A stretch of 64,000 nt of DNA from Cellulomonas sp. Y8 (GTDB lineage: Bacteria > Actinomycetota > Actinomycetes > Actinomycetales > Cellulomonadaceae), in contig NZ_CP041203.1 in assembly GCF_008033115.1 (NCBI RefSeq), positions 1,240,001 through 1,304,000 on the forward strand, in the 5' to 3' direction. Both the position numbers and the translations under genes were made by a program. Within the stretch, counting starts at the first letter, position 1. The number at the start of each line of letters is the position of its first letter. Shown here in pieces: positions 52,023 to 61,765 of the stretch. The notes under the pieces are model-generated. The model was given only the letters and a program-made list of their open reading frames with translations. It was not told the origin of the DNA and searched no databases.

Positions 52023-53027
52023 TCACTCGCCGGGGTAGACGACCCCGACCTGCGCCCGGACCTCGTCCATCGTCCGCAGCACGCCGAGCGTGTCCGCCCA
52101 GGTCATCCGCGGGCTCTCGGTCGCGCCCTCGGCGACGCGCCGCGCGACCTCGGCCGCCTCGTACTGCAGCCCGTGCTGCACCGGCTGGTCGAACGTCCAC
52201 GACCGGCCGTCGCGCCGGCTCACCCGGAACGACGTCGGCGCGTAGAACGACCCCTCGATCGTGATGCTGCCCTCGGTGCCGGAGATCGCGGCCGTCGTCG
52301 GGGTCTTCGCCCACAGCGTCGTGGTGAGCGCCGCCTGCGTCCGGTCGCCGTAGCTCAGCACGATCGCGAGCTGCCCGTCGACGCCCGACTCGGTCAGCGC
52401 GCCGACCGCGCGGACCTGGGTGGGCACGCCGAGGAAGTCCTGCGCGAACGCCACCGGGTACACGCCGAGGTCGAGCAGCGCGCCGCCCGCGAGCGACGGG
52501 TCGTAGAGCCGGTGCGCCGGGTCGAACGGGAAGTACTGGCCGTGGTCGGCGTGCACGGAGACGATCTCGCCGATCTCCCCGGACTCGATCACCTGGTGCA
52601 CGGCGGCGACGTGCGGCAGGAACCGCGTCCACATCGCCTCCATGACGAACACCCCGGCGGCGCGCGCGGCCGCGAACACCTCCTCGGCCTCCGCGGCGTT
52701 GCGGGTGAAGGCCTTCTCCACCAGCACGTGCTTGCCCGCGGCGATCGCGAGCAGGGCGTGCTCCCGGTGCTCGGAGTGCGGGGTGGCGACGTAGACGGCG
52801 TCGACCTGCGGGTCCTCGACGAGGTCCCGGTACCCGACGTGCGTGGTGGGGATGCCGTGCGCGGTGGCGAACCGCTCGGACCGGGTGCGGTCGCGCGACC
52901 CGACGGCGACGATCGGGGCGCGGGTGCTGCTCCGCACCGCCTCGGCGAAGGCGGCGGCGATGCCCCCCGCGCCGAGGACGCCCCAGCGGATCGACGGTGC
53001 GGTGCGCGGGTCCTCGGTGAGTGCCAT
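52023..53027 (-). CDS. Gfo/Idh/MocA-family oxidoreductase
   Basis: A 334-residue NAD(P)-dependent dehydrogenase. The Rossmann start RWGVLGAGGIAAAFAEAV, the YVATPHSEHREHALLAIAAGKHVLVEKAF signature (with the catalytic EKAF lysine) and the C-terminal beta-sheet domain beginning near GEIGEIVSVHADHG identify the family. The typical substrates are sugars, inositols or trans-dihydrodiols; this one is not assignable. The start follows a TAGGGT -10 by 6 bp. It diverges from gldA by 143 bp. Confidence 0.88.
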   Translation of the reverse strand: MALTEDPRTAPSIRWGVLGAGGIAAAFAEAVRSSTRAPIVAVGSRDRTRSERFATAHGIPTTHVGYRDLVEDPQVDAVYVATPHSEHREHALLAIAAGKHVLVEKAFTRNAAEAEEVFAAARAAGVFVMEAMWTRFLPHVAAVHQVIESGEIGEIVSVHADHGQYFPFDPAHRLYDPSLAGGALLDLGVYPVAFAQDFLGVPTQVRAVGALTESGVDGQLAIVLSYGDRTQAALTTTLWAKTPTTAAISGTEGSITIEGSFYAPTSFRVSRRDGRSWTFDQPVQHGLQYEAAEVARRVAEGATESPRMTWADTLGVLRTMDEVRAQVGVVYPGE

Positions 53028-53033
53028 GCCGCG

Positions 53034-53039
53034 ACCCTA
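53034..53039 (-). promoter_or_regulatory. -10 element, leaderless-type start of the oxidoreductase
   Basis: On the minus strand TAGGGT ends 6 bp before ATG 53027, with no Shine-Dalgarno between. Confidence 0.45.
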
Positions 53040-53170
53040 CTGCGCGCCCCCGACCAGCGCCCATGCCGGTGGCGGACCGGCGCCGGTGGTCCGTACGGTG
53101 GAGGTGTCGGCGGCCGGAGACGACCGCGACCGACGGGCCCGGCGCCGACGCGACCCCAGGAGGAGGAGCC

Positions 53171-54328
53171 GTGTCCGCGACCCAGGAGCACCCGCCCGTC
53201 CGCACCCTCATCAGCCCCGCCCGGTACGCCCAGGGCCCGGGCGCGATCGAACGGCTCGGGGAGCTGGTGACGCCGATCGGCCGCACCCCGCTCGTCGTCG
53301 CCGACGACACCGTCTGGTCGTTCGTCGGCGACGCCGTGACCCGGTCCTTCGACGCGGCCGGGCTGCCGCTGACCCGCGACGGGTTCGGCGTGTACGCCAC
53401 GGCGCAGGCGGTCGAGACGATCGCGGACCGCGCGAAGGAGCTCGGCGCCGACGTGGTGGTGGGCGTGGGCGGTGGCTCGGTCATCGACGCGGTGAAGGCC
53501 GCCGGCCACCTCGCGGGGACGCGCTGGGTGTCGGTGCCGACCGTCGCCTCGACGGACGCGCCCTGCTCGGCGCTCTCGGTGATCTACGACGACGAGGGCG
53601 GCTTCGAGGAGTACCGGTTCTTCCCGCACAACCCGGACCTGGTGCTCGTCGACACCCGGCTGGTCGTGAACGCCCCGGTGAAGTTCCTCGTCGCGGGGGT
53701 CGGCGACGCGCTCGCCACCTGGATCGAGGCCCGGGCGGTGGCCCGCGGCGACGGCACGACGATGGCCGGCGGGCTGCCGACCGCGACCGGGACCGCGCTC
53801 GCCCGGCTGTCCTGGGACATCCTCTGGGAGCACGCGCTGCCCGCGATCGACGCGGTGCGCGACCACCTGGTGACCCCGTCCGTGGAGAAGGTCGTCGAGG
53901 CCAACACGCTGCTGTCCGGGCTGGGGTTCGAGTCGGGCGGCCTCGCCGCCGCGCACGCGATCCACAACGGCCTCACCGCGGCGCCCCAGACGCACGGGCT
54001 GACCCACGGGCAGAAGGTCAACATCGGCTCGGTGACCCAGCTGGTGCTCGAGGGCGCGCCGGTCGAGGAGATCCGGGAGTTCGTGGAGTTCACCACGCGG
54101 GTCGGCCTGCCGAACACGCTGACCGAGGTCGGGCTGACGCCCGGCGACGTGGACGACCTGACCCGGGTGGCCGAGGCGGCGACCGCGGAGGGCGAGACGA
54201 TCCACGCGATGCCGTTCACGGTCCGGGTGCCGGACCTGGTGGACGCGCTGCGGTCGATCGAGGGCTTCTCGCGCCGGGTCCGGGCCGACGCGGGCCTGCC
54301 GGAGCCGGTGCCGCACGTCGCGCACTGA
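53171..54328 (+). CDS. gldA: glycerol dehydrogenase, iron/zinc alcohol dehydrogenase family
   Basis: A 385-residue group III metal-dependent dehydrogenase oxidising glycerol to dihydroxyacetone with NAD. Family marks are VVVGVGGGSVIDAVKAAGHL, PTVASTDAPCSALSVIYDD, and metal-ligand regions FLVAGVGDALATWIEA, GGLAAAHAIHNGL and THGLTHGQKVNIG. The GTG at 53171 follows AGGAGGAG, the best ribosome site in this part of the window. Related glycerol-1-phosphate dehydrogenases share the fold, but the THGLTHG region and overall reading favour GldA. Confidence 0.87.
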   Translation: MSATQEHPPVRTLISPARYAQGPGAIERLGELVTPIGRTPLVVADDTVWSFVGDAVTRSFDAAGLPLTRDGFGVYATAQAVETIADRAKELGADVVVGVGGGSVIDAVKAAGHLAGTRWVSVPTVASTDAPCSALSVIYDDEGGFEEYRFFPHNPDLVLVDTRLVVNAPVKFLVAGVGDALATWIEARAVARGDGTTMAGGLPTATGTALARLSWDILWEHALPAIDAVRDHLVTPSVEKVVEANTLLSGLGFESGGLAAAHAIHNGLTAAPQTHGLTHGQKVNIGSVTQLVLEGAPVEEIREFVEFTTRVGLPNTLTEVGLTPGDVDDLTRVAEAATAEGETIHAMPFTVRVPDLVDALRSIEGFSRRVRADAGLPEPVPHVAH

Positions 54329-54370
54329 CGCGGCCCGGGGCGCCCCGGCATCCCCGGGACGTCCCCGGCG

Positions 54371-54730
54371 TCAGGCCGCGAGGCAGAGCGCGTAGGTGAT
54401 CGCCGGCGTCAGCAGCGCGACGCCGTAGATCCCGGCGCGCACCACCTCCGGCGGGTGCAGCCCGAGGTCGCGCAGCGCGTGCCAGGTCCGGTGGCAGCAG
54501 TGCCACAGCACCAGACCGAGCGTGAGGCTGATCGCGAGCGCCCCGAGCGGGTGGGTGACGAACCCGGCCACGGCGGCGTGGACCTCGGCGGGCTCGCCGA
54601 ACACCCCGAACGGCACCAGCAGCCCGAACACCACGACCAGCACCGGCACCGTGCACACGGCGAGCATCCCGCCACCGCCGAACAGGGCCCAGAGCAGCGG
54701 CTCGTTCGTCCGCCCCTCCCAGCGACGCAT
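54371..54730 (-). CDS. frdD: fumarate reductase membrane subunit D
   Basis: A 119-residue integral membrane anchor with three helices: an N-terminal one after EPLLWALFGGGGML, a central FVTHPLGALAISLTLGLVLW with HCCHRTWHAL, and a last VVRAGIYGVALLTPAITYAL. The pattern and position after FrdC identify FrdD of the four-subunit enzyme. Its ATG overlaps the frdC stop (TGATG). The gap to gldA holds GC-rich palindromic sequence (CCGGGGCGCCCCGG) that may be a weak shared terminator. Confidence 0.85.
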   Translation of the reverse strand: MRRWEGRTNEPLLWALFGGGGMLAVCTVPVLVVVFGLLVPFGVFGEPAEVHAAVAGFVTHPLGALAISLTLGLVLWHCCHRTWHALRDLGLHPPEVVRAGIYGVALLTPAITYALCLAA

Positions 54731-55170
54731 CAGGACCTCCCGAGCCAGAGCACGACGACCACGGCGAACGCCGCGAGCAGGACGTAGTGCGCGAGCACCA
54801 CCCAGCGCCGGTGCAGGTGCCGGCGGCCGCGCCGCACCCGGACGACCGCCGGGGTCGCCTGGAACCAGGTCGTCGCGTGCACCACCGCCATCACCACGGC
54901 GACGACGGTGAGCACCACGACGGGAGGCCGCGTCTGCAGCTCGACCCACCGGGTGAACGCGTCGACCCCGCGGTGCGCGGACACCAGGCCGATCACGAGG
55001 TCGACCACGAACAGCCCGACGACGACGCTGGACGCCTCGCGCAGCGCGTACGCCCGGTACTCGCCGGTGGCCAGGAACCACGTCCGGCGGACGGACGGGC
55101 GGTGCGGGCGCCGCGCGGAACGGACGGCGGGGCCGGGCGTGGGCGGCGAGGCCGGCTCACGGGCGGTCAC
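54730..55170 (-). CDS. frdC: fumarate reductase membrane subunit C
   Basis: A 146-residue anchor. After a Pro/Arg-rich cytoplasmic N-terminus it has RTWFLATGEYRAYALREASS and three membrane helices (VVVGLFVVDLVIGLVSA; VVVLTVVAVVMAVVHATTWF; YVLLAAFAVVVVLWLG). With FrdD it binds the catalytic FrdAB dimer and the quinol. The GTG start overlaps the frdB stop (GTGA). Confidence 0.85.
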   Translation of the reverse strand: MTAREPASPPTPGPAVRSARRPHRPSVRRTWFLATGEYRAYALREASSVVVGLFVVDLVIGLVSAHRGVDAFTRWVELQTRPPVVVLTVVAVVMAVVHATTWFQATPAVVRVRRGRRHLHRRWVVLAHYVLLAAFAVVVVLWLGRS

Positions 55171-55928
55171 GGCCGGCCCCCGCGCCGCGGCAGCAGGAAC
55201 TCCGCCGCCCACGCCGCCGCCGTAGCCGCCTTGGCCTGCTGGATCGCCGCCGCGGGGTCGACGCCCTTGGGGCACGCCGTCGAGCACGCCCCGACGAACG
55301 TGCACGCCCACAGCCCGTCCTCGCGGTCGAGCGCGGGCAGCCGGCCGTCGGAGCCGTGGTCCCGGGAGTCCTTGTCGTACCGGACGGCCGCCGTGATCGC
55401 GGCGGGCCCGAGGAAGTCCGGCACGAGCGCGACCTGCGGGCAGGCGGCGTAGCAGAGCAGGCAGTCGATGCACATCGCGTAGTCGTGATACGCCAGCATC
55501 TGCTCCGGCGTCTGCCGGTTGCCGGCTTCCCCGGGCGGGTCCTCCGGGTCCGGCACCAGCCACGGCCGGGCCCGCTCCAGCGACGCGAGGAACGGCTCGA
55601 GGTCGACGACGAGGTCCCGCTCGACCGCCAGGTTCGCGAGCGGCTCCACGACCAGCGGCCCCGGGGCGTAGTCCCGGACGAAGTGCTCGCAGCCGAGCCG
55701 CGGGGTGCCGTTGAGCACGAACCCGCACGACCCGCAGATGGCCATCCGGCAGGACCAGCGGAACGCGAGCGTCGGGTCGAGGTGGTCCTTGACCCAGGTG
55801 AGCGCGTCGAGCACCGAGGTGTCCTGGCCCCACGGCACCTCGTAGTCGACCAGGTGCGGCGCCTCGTCCGCGTCGGGGCGGTAGCGCTGCACGCGCAGGG
55901 TGATCGTGCCCAGCACCTCGCCGCTCAC
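55167..55928 (-). CDS. frdB: fumarate reductase / succinate dehydrogenase iron-sulfur subunit
   Basis: A 253-residue electron-transfer subunit. The 2Fe-2S ligands lie in FRWSCRMAICGSCGFVLNGT followed by PRLGC; the 4Fe-4S/3Fe-4S ligands lie in CIDCLLCYAACP and CTFVGACSTACPKG. It carries electrons between the membrane quinol site and the flavin of FrdA. GTGA overlaps on both sides show tight coupling in frdABCD. Confidence 0.94.
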   Translation of the reverse strand: MSGEVLGTITLRVQRYRPDADEAPHLVDYEVPWGQDTSVLDALTWVKDHLDPTLAFRWSCRMAICGSCGFVLNGTPRLGCEHFVRDYAPGPLVVEPLANLAVERDLVVDLEPFLASLERARPWLVPDPEDPPGEAGNRQTPEQMLAYHDYAMCIDCLLCYAACPQVALVPDFLGPAAITAAVRYDKDSRDHGSDGRLPALDREDGLWACTFVGACSTACPKGVDPAAAIQQAKAATAAAWAAEFLLPRRGGRP

Positions 55929-57703
55929 CGGTCCGCCCCCTCGGCCGTCGCGGCCGCACCCGCGGCGCCGTACGCGCGTGTCGCGGGCGGCGAGGTCGTG
56001 ATCGTCACCGGCGTGTGCTCCAGGCGCGGCCCGTCGGGCGTCCACCACGCGCGGGTGTGCGCGAGGAACCGCTCGTCGTCGCGCTCGCCGAACCCGTCGA
56101 GCCGCTGGTGCGACCCGCGGGACTCCTCGCGGGCCAGCGCGGAGGGCACCAGCGCCTCCGCGACGTCGAGCATCGCGCCGAGCTCGACCGCGGCGGCCCA
56201 GTCGGTGTTGTAGACGGGGCAGGTGTCGACCACGCGCACCTCGGCGTACCGGTGCCGGAGCTCCCGGACGGTGGCCGCGGTGCGCTCCATGCCCGCGCGG
56301 GTGCGGAAGATGCCGACGCCGTCGTCCATCGCCCGGCCGAGCTCCTCGCGGATCTCGACCTGCGGCTCGGAGCCCCGGCCCATCAGGGACAGGTGCCGCG
56401 CCGCGGCGTCGGCGGCGTCCCGGCGCACCCGCGGGTCGGCCGGGGTCGGCTCGGCCAGGGCGAACGCCGCGGCGCGCTCCCCCGCCACCCGGCCGAGCAC
56501 CACCAGCTCGGCGAGCGAGTTCGACCCGAGCCGGTTGGCGCCGTGCAGGCCGGAGGACGCGCACTCCCCCACGGCGAACAGCCCGGGCAGCGGCGTCGCG
56601 GTCGTCACGTCCGTCTCGATGCCGCCCATGGAGTAGTGCACGCTCGGGCAGACCGGGACGGGCGTCGTCGCCGGGTCGATGCCGAGGTACTGCTCGGTGA
56701 GCTCGCAGATCAGGGGCAGCCGCTCGCGCAGGTGCGCGCGCCCGAGGTGCCGCAGGTCGAGGTGCACGGCGTCGCCGCGGGGCGTCGGGATCGTCCGGCC
56801 CGCCTGCTGCTCGTGCCAGAACGCCTGGGAGAGCCGGTCGCGCGGGCCGAGCTCCATGTGCTTGTTCTCGGGCTTCCCCACCGGGGTCTCCGGGCCGAGC
56901 CCGTAGTCCTGCAGGTACCGGCGGCCCTCGGCGTTGAGCAGGGTGCCGCCCTCGCCGCGGCAGCCCTCGGTGATGAGGATGCCGGAGCCGGGCAGACCGG
57001 TCGGGTGGTACTGCACGAACTCCAGGTCCCGCAGCGGCGCCCCGGCCCGGTAGGCCATCGCCATGCCGTCGCCCGTGACGATCGCGCCGTTGGTGTTCTG
57101 CGCGTACAGCCGCCCCGCACCGCCGGTGGCCATGACGACGGCGCCGGCCTCCACCAGGACCGGGTAGCCCTCGCGCTGGTCGTAGGCGAGCACGCCCGCG
57201 ACCCGGCCGTCCCGGACCACCAGCTCGAGGGCCAGGCACTCGTCCATCCGCGCGATCGACGGGTGCTGCAGCGACGTCTGGAACAGGGTGTGCAGCACGT
57301 GGAACCCGGTCTTGTCCGCGGCGAACCAGGTGCGCGGCCGGCTCATCCCCCCGAACCGCCGGACGGCGACGGCGCCGGCGTCGGTGCGGCTCCACGGGCA
57401 GCCCCACCGCTCCAGCCGGTACATCTCGTGCGCCGCGTGCTCGACGAAGTACTGCACGACGTCCTGGTCGCAGAGCCAGTCGCCGCCGGAGACGGTGTCC
57501 GCGAAGTGCTGCTCCAGCGAGTCGTCGGCGCCGACCACGCCCGCCGCCCCGCCCTCGGCCGCGACGGTGTGCGAGCGCATCGGGTACACCTTCGACAGCA
57601 CGGTGACGTCGAGCTCGGGGTGCGCCTCCGCGACGGCGACGGCGGCGCGGAGCCCCGCGCCCCCGCCCCCGACGACCGCGACGTCCGTCCGGACCGCCTG
57701 CAT
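55925..57703 (-). CDS. frdA: fumarate reductase / succinate dehydrogenase flavoprotein
   Basis: A 592-residue flavoprotein. It starts with the dinucleotide fold DVAVVGGGGAGLRAAVAVAE, and the covalent-FAD histidine lies in YPMRSHTVAAEGG. Substrate-site motifs include FVQYHPTGLPGSG, ITEGCRGEGG, VHYSMGGIETD and GLHGANRLGSNSLAE. Separate C and D anchors and the fumC/DASS context favour a menaquinol:fumarate reductase, but succinate oxidation is possible. The ATG overlaps the fumC stop (TGATG). Confidence 0.93.
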   Translation of the reverse strand: MQAVRTDVAVVGGGGAGLRAAVAVAEAHPELDVTVLSKVYPMRSHTVAAEGGAAGVVGADDSLEQHFADTVSGGDWLCDQDVVQYFVEHAAHEMYRLERWGCPWSRTDAGAVAVRRFGGMSRPRTWFAADKTGFHVLHTLFQTSLQHPSIARMDECLALELVVRDGRVAGVLAYDQREGYPVLVEAGAVVMATGGAGRLYAQNTNGAIVTGDGMAMAYRAGAPLRDLEFVQYHPTGLPGSGILITEGCRGEGGTLLNAEGRRYLQDYGLGPETPVGKPENKHMELGPRDRLSQAFWHEQQAGRTIPTPRGDAVHLDLRHLGRAHLRERLPLICELTEQYLGIDPATTPVPVCPSVHYSMGGIETDVTTATPLPGLFAVGECASSGLHGANRLGSNSLAELVVLGRVAGERAAAFALAEPTPADPRVRRDAADAAARHLSLMGRGSEPQVEIREELGRAMDDGVGIFRTRAGMERTAATVRELRHRYAEVRVVDTCPVYNTDWAAAVELGAMLDVAEALVPSALAREESRGSHQRLDGFGERDDERFLAHTRAWWTPDGPRLEHTPVTITTSPPATRAYGAAGAAATAEGADR

Positions 57704-59121
57704 CAGCGCGCCGCCGGGGAGGTCATCGCCAGCACGTCGAGGGCCTCGTCGAGCTGCTCGACGGTGAGCCGGCCCTCGTCGACGTGCCCGAGCCCGAGCA
57801 CCGCCTCGCGGATCGTCAGGTCGTGCGCCACCGCGTGCTTGACCACCGCGGCCGCGGCCTCGTAGCCGATCAGCCGGTTCAGCGGGGTGACCACCGACGG
57901 CGACGACTCGGCGAGCTGCCGGCACCGCTCGCGGTCCGCGACGAACCCCGCGACGCACTTGTCCGCCAGGTGCGTCGCGCCGGTCGCGAGCAGCTCGACC
58001 GACTCCAGCAGGTTGCGCGCCATCACCGGCAGCATGACGTTGAGCTCGAACGTCCCGGTCGTGCCGGCGAACGCGACCGCGGCGTCGTTCCCGATCACCT
58101 GGGCGGCGACCATGAGCACCGCCTCGGGGATCACCGGGTTCACCTTGCCGGGCATGATCGACGAGCCGGGCTGCAGGTCCGGCAGGGCGATCTCGGCGAG
58201 GCCGGTGCGAGGGCCCGAGCCCATCCAGCGCAGGTCGTTGCAGATCTTCACCAGCGACACCGCGACCGTGCGCAGGGCACCGGACGTCTCGACCAGCGCG
58301 TCCTGCGCGCCCTGCGCCTCGAAGTGGTTCCGGGCCTCGGTGAGGGGCAGGCCGGTGTGGTCCGCCACCAGCGCGATGACGCGCTGCGGGAACCCGGGCG
58401 GGGTGTTGATCCCGGTGCCGACGGCGGTGCCGCCCAGCGGCAGCTCGGCGAGCCGGGGCAGCGCCGCGACCACCCGCTCGACGCCCAGCCGGATCTGCGC
58501 GGCGTACCCGCCGAGCTCCTGGCCCAGCGTCACCGGCGTGGCGTCCATGAGGTGCGTGCGCCCGGCCTTGACCACGTCGGCGTGCTCGGCCGCCCGGACC
58601 TCCAGCGTCTCCGCGAGGTGGCCGAGCGCCGGGAGCAGGTCGCTCAGCACCGCCTGCGCGGCGGCGACGTGGATCGACGCGGGGAACACGTCGTTGGACG
58701 ACTGCGAGGCGTTGACGTGGTCGTTCGGGTGCACCGGTCGGCCGAGCCGCTCGGTCGCCAGGGTGGCGAGCACCTCGTTCACGTTCATGTTGGACGAGGT
58801 GCCGGAGCCGGTCTGGAACACGTCGACCGGGAACTGGTCCGCCCACCGCCCGGCCGCCACCTCCTCCGCCGCGGCGGCGATCGCGGCCGCCACGTCACCG
58901 GGCAGCACGCCGAGCTCGGCGTTCGCCAGGGCCGCGGCCCGCTTGATCTCCGCGAGCGCCGCCACGTGCCGGGGGTGCAGCCGGGTGCCGGAGATCGCGA
59001 AGTTCTGCACCGCGCGCTGGGTCTGCGCCCGGTAGCACGCGTCCGCGGGCACGAGGACGTCGCCCATCGTGTCGTGCTCCAGCCGGTAGCCGGCGGGGAT
59101 CTCGGTCGGGGTCTCGGTCAT
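57703..59121 (-). CDS. fumC: class II fumarase
   Basis: A 472-residue fumarase interconverting malate and fumarate. Signatures are [55 protein letters not shown] and the lyase signature [16 protein letters not shown]. It feeds fumarate directly to FrdABCD, with which it is translationally coupled. GAGGAG precedes the ATG. The gap to the transporter gene is 76 bp on the same strand, so all six genes may be one transcript. Confidence 0.95.
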   Translation of the reverse strand: MTETPTEIPAGYRLEHDTMGDVLVPADACYRAQTQRAVQNFAISGTRLHPRHVAALAEIKRAAALANAELGVLPGDVAAAIAAAAEEVAAGRWADQFPVDVFQTGSGTSSNMNVNEVLATLATERLGRPVHPNDHVNASQSSNDVFPASIHVAAAQAVLSDLLPALGHLAETLEVRAAEHADVVKAGRTHLMDATPVTLGQELGGYAAQIRLGVERVVAALPRLAELPLGGTAVGTGINTPPGFPQRVIALVADHTGLPLTEARNHFEAQGAQDALVETSGALRTVAVSLVKICNDLRWMGSGPRTGLAEIALPDLQPGSSIMPGKVNPVIPEAVLMVAAQVIGNDAAVAFAGTTGTFELNVMLPVMARNLLESVELLATGATHLADKCVAGFVADRERCRQLAESSPSVVTPLNRLIGYEAAAAVVKHAVAHDLTIREAVLGLGHVDEGRLTVEQLDEALDVLAMTSPAAR

Positions 59122-59197
59122 CGGGCTCTCCTCGGTCCGGGCGGGGTGGGGGCGTGCGGGGGTCGGGCCGCGCGAGGGGCGCGGTCGTGCGCGGTCG

Positions 59198-60721
59198 TCA
59201 CCACAGGCCGATCGCCTTCATCCAGAGGCCGCCGACGCCCATCCAGACGGCGATGTTCACGACGGCGACCACCCCGCCGGTGCGCCACCACCGCACGACC
59301 GGGACGTAGCCGGAGCCGAACAGCACCGGGGCCGGGCCGCACGAGTAGTGCGTGAGCGAGGCGAACAGGCTGGAGATGAAGCCGAGGACCAGGGCGGCGA
59401 ACACCGGCGGCGCGCCGGCCATGATCGCGGTCGCGAGGAACGCCGCGTACATCGCGGAGATGTGCGCCGTGTTGGACGCGAACAGGTAGTGGGTGGCGAA
59501 GTAGACGAGGGTCAGCAGCACGAACGCCTGCTGCCAGCCCATGTCGCCGACCAGGGCGGCCATCTCCCCGCTGAGCCACGGGATGAGGCCGAGGGCGTTG
59601 AGCTGGGTCGCCATCATCACCAGCACCGCGAACCAGACCAGCGTGTCCCAGGCCTGGGTCTCGGACTTCACGTCGTCCCAGGTCAGCACCCCGGTGAGCA
59701 GGAGCACGACCAGGCCGATCAGGGCGGTCGTGGTCGCCGACAGGTCGAGCAGCGCGTCGCCGAGCGTCCACAGCAGGAGCAGGCCGACGATCGTGCCCGT
59801 CATCACCTTCTCCCCCGCGGACAGCGGCCCGAGCGCGCGCAGCGCCGTGCGCGCGCGCTCGGCGGCCTCGGGGGTCCGGCGCACCTCGGGCGGGTCGACG
59901 GCGCGCACCACGAGCGGGACGACGACCAGCGCGACGAGACCGGGGACGATCGCCGCCAGCGCCCAGGTGCCCCAGGAGAGGTCGACGCCCTGGTCGCCGG
60001 CGAGCTGCGCCGCCAGCGGGTTGCCGGCCATCGCGGTGAGGAACATCGCCGAGGTCACGGCGTTCACGTGGAACGCCGTGCTGGTCAGGTAGGAGCCGAT
60101 CCGGCGGGAGGTCGGCCCGGGCTCGCTGCCGTAGGACGACGCGATCGACCGGACGATCGGCTGGATGATGCCGCCGGCGCGCGCGGTGTTCGACGGGGTG
60201 GCCGGGGCGAGCACCAGGTCCGTGGCCGCGAGGCCGTACGCGAGGCCGAGAGGGCTGCGGCCCAGCCGCGACACGAAGAACAGCGCGAGCCGGGCGCCGA
60301 GCCCGGTCTTGATGACGCCGCGCGAGATGAAGAACGCGACGACGATCAGCCAGATCGTGGTGTTCGAGAAGCCGGACAGCGCCTCGGCCGGCTCGAGGAC
60401 GCCGGTGACGACCGTGGCCACCAGGCCGACGATCGTCACCGCACCCATGGGCAGCGGTCGGGCGATGACGCCGACGATGGTCGCGACGAAGATCGCGAAC
60501 ATGTGCCAGGCGGGCGCGTCCACGCCCTCCGGCGGCGGCACGAACCACAGGACGACGCCGACGACGAGCGGGATCGCCATCCGGACGAGCGGCACGGGCC
60601 GCAGGCGCTGCGCGGCCGGGGCCGCGGGGGCCGGCTCTGCGCCGCGCTCGGGGGCGGGCTCAGGGGCGGGTGCGGGGGTGGCCGAGGCGCCCGGTCCGGG
60701 CCCGGTGGTGTCCTGGTCCAT
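59198..60721 (-). CDS. DASS-family (SLC13/CitT-like) dicarboxylate transporter
   Basis: A 507-residue polytopic protein of the divalent anion:sodium symporter family. After a Pro/Ala-rich N-terminus of about 40 residues it has 11-12 hydrophobic segments and the two substrate loops of the family: [20 protein letters not shown] with [19 protein letters not shown] in the first half, and [20 protein letters not shown] with [18 protein letters not shown] in the second. Substrates are probably malate, fumarate, succinate or 2-oxoglutarate, taken up or exchanged. The ATG at 60721 follows GGAGG. It heads the fumC-frd block. Confidence 0.9.
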   Translation of the reverse strand: MDQDTTGPGPGASATPAPAPEPAPERGAEPAPAAPAAQRLRPVPLVRMAIPLVVGVVLWFVPPPEGVDAPAWHMFAIFVATIVGVIARPLPMGAVTIVGLVATVVTGVLEPAEALSGFSNTTIWLIVVAFFISRGVIKTGLGARLALFFVSRLGRSPLGLAYGLAATDLVLAPATPSNTARAGGIIQPIVRSIASSYGSEPGPTSRRIGSYLTSTAFHVNAVTSAMFLTAMAGNPLAAQLAGDQGVDLSWGTWALAAIVPGLVALVVVPLVVRAVDPPEVRRTPEAAERARTALRALGPLSAGEKVMTGTIVGLLLLWTLGDALLDLSATTTALIGLVVLLLTGVLTWDDVKSETQAWDTLVWFAVLVMMATQLNALGLIPWLSGEMAALVGDMGWQQAFVLLTLVYFATHYLFASNTAHISAMYAAFLATAIMAGAPPVFAALVLGFISSLFASLTHYSCGPAPVLFGSGYVPVVRWWRTGGVVAVVNIAVWMGVGGLWMKAIGLW

Positions 60722-60952
60722 GCGCGGGGGCCTCCGGTGGCGGGACGGTCGCCCCGGGCGGTGGTGCCCCGGGGCCGGGCGTCCCCGAGGCTGGTGGCCC
60801 CGCGACCCCCGGGGAGGTGGCAGACCGGGGCGAACCGGGCGTTGTGGTCGTTGTGGTCGCCGAACGGTCCCCGAGCGCGCACCCCTCAGCCGTCCGGCGC
60901 CGACCACTCAGCGCCCGCGGGTGGGTGCCGCGACGCTCCGAGACTGGGGAGC

Positions 60953-61663
60953 ATGCCGTCCGCCGACCGCCCCTCCGCCCCCGGTGACGACCTGCGCGTG
61001 CTCGTCGCCCACGGCCGCCCCGGCACCGCGCGCGAGCACGTCCGGCTGGTGGACCGGGTCCCCGGCTTCCGCGCCGTCGGCACGGCGGGCGACGGCGACG
61101 CCGCGCTCGCCCGGGCCGTGCGCGGCGGGGTGGACCTCGTCCTGCTCGACCTCGCGCTGCCCGGCCGGCCGGGGCTGGACGTGTGCCGGGCGCTGCACCA
61201 CCTGCGCGGCGCCCCGGACGTGCTGGTGGCCACCGCGGTCCGCGACCGGGCCGCGGTGCGCGCGGCCGTGCGGTTCGGCGCGGTCCACTACCTGGTGACG
61301 CCGTTGCGGTTCGCGGCCCTGCGCGAGCGGCTCTGCGGGTACGCCGCGTACCGCGCCGCCGTGACGGCCCGCCCGGCCGTCGTCGTCGACCAGCGCGAGG
61401 TGGACGCGCTCCTCGCGACGCTGCGCCCCTCGGCGCACGAGCACCTGCCGAAGGGCCTCGCGCCGGACTCGCTCGACCGGGTGCGCACCGCGCTGCGCGC
61501 CGCGGCCGGCGGCCTCACGGCCGACGAGGCGGCCGCGGCGACCGGGCTGGCCCGGGTCACAGCGCGCCGCTACCTGGAGCACCTGGCCGACCGGGGCGCG
61601 TGCCGGCGCGCGCCGCGGTACGGCGGCTCGGGACGGCCGCCGCTGCGCTACGTCGCCTGGTGA
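60953..61663 (+). CDS. CitB/DcuR-like response regulator with degenerate receiver
   Basis: A 236-residue protein with an N-terminal receiver fold and a C-terminal helix-turn-helix of the citrate/malate regulator type (GGLTADEAAAATGLARVTAR, then RYLEHL). The phosphoacceptor position is kept (VDLVLLDLALPG), but the acidic pair is replaced (VLVAHGRPG where VEDD is usual) and the conserved lysine is Thr (YLVTPLRF). Phosphorylation may thus be absent or altered. It diverges from the dicarboxylate transporter gene by 231 bp, the natural target; no sensor kinase is adjacent. Confidence 0.82.
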   Translation: MPSADRPSAPGDDLRVLVAHGRPGTAREHVRLVDRVPGFRAVGTAGDGDAALARAVRGGVDLVLLDLALPGRPGLDVCRALHHLRGAPDVLVATAVRDRAAVRAAVRFGAVHYLVTPLRFAALRERLCGYAAYRAAVTARPAVVVDQREVDALLATLRPSAHEHLPKGLAPDSLDRVRTALRAAAGGLTADEAAAATGLARVTARRYLEHLADRGACRRAPRYGGSGRPPLRYVAW

Positions 61664-61765
61664 CCTCGCTCGGCGGCACCGTGGTCGAGGACGGGCCGCT
61701 CCCGTGTGACAGACCGGCCGGGACCTGCGAGGGTCGCGGGGAGCCGCTGACGAGGGAGGACGCCG

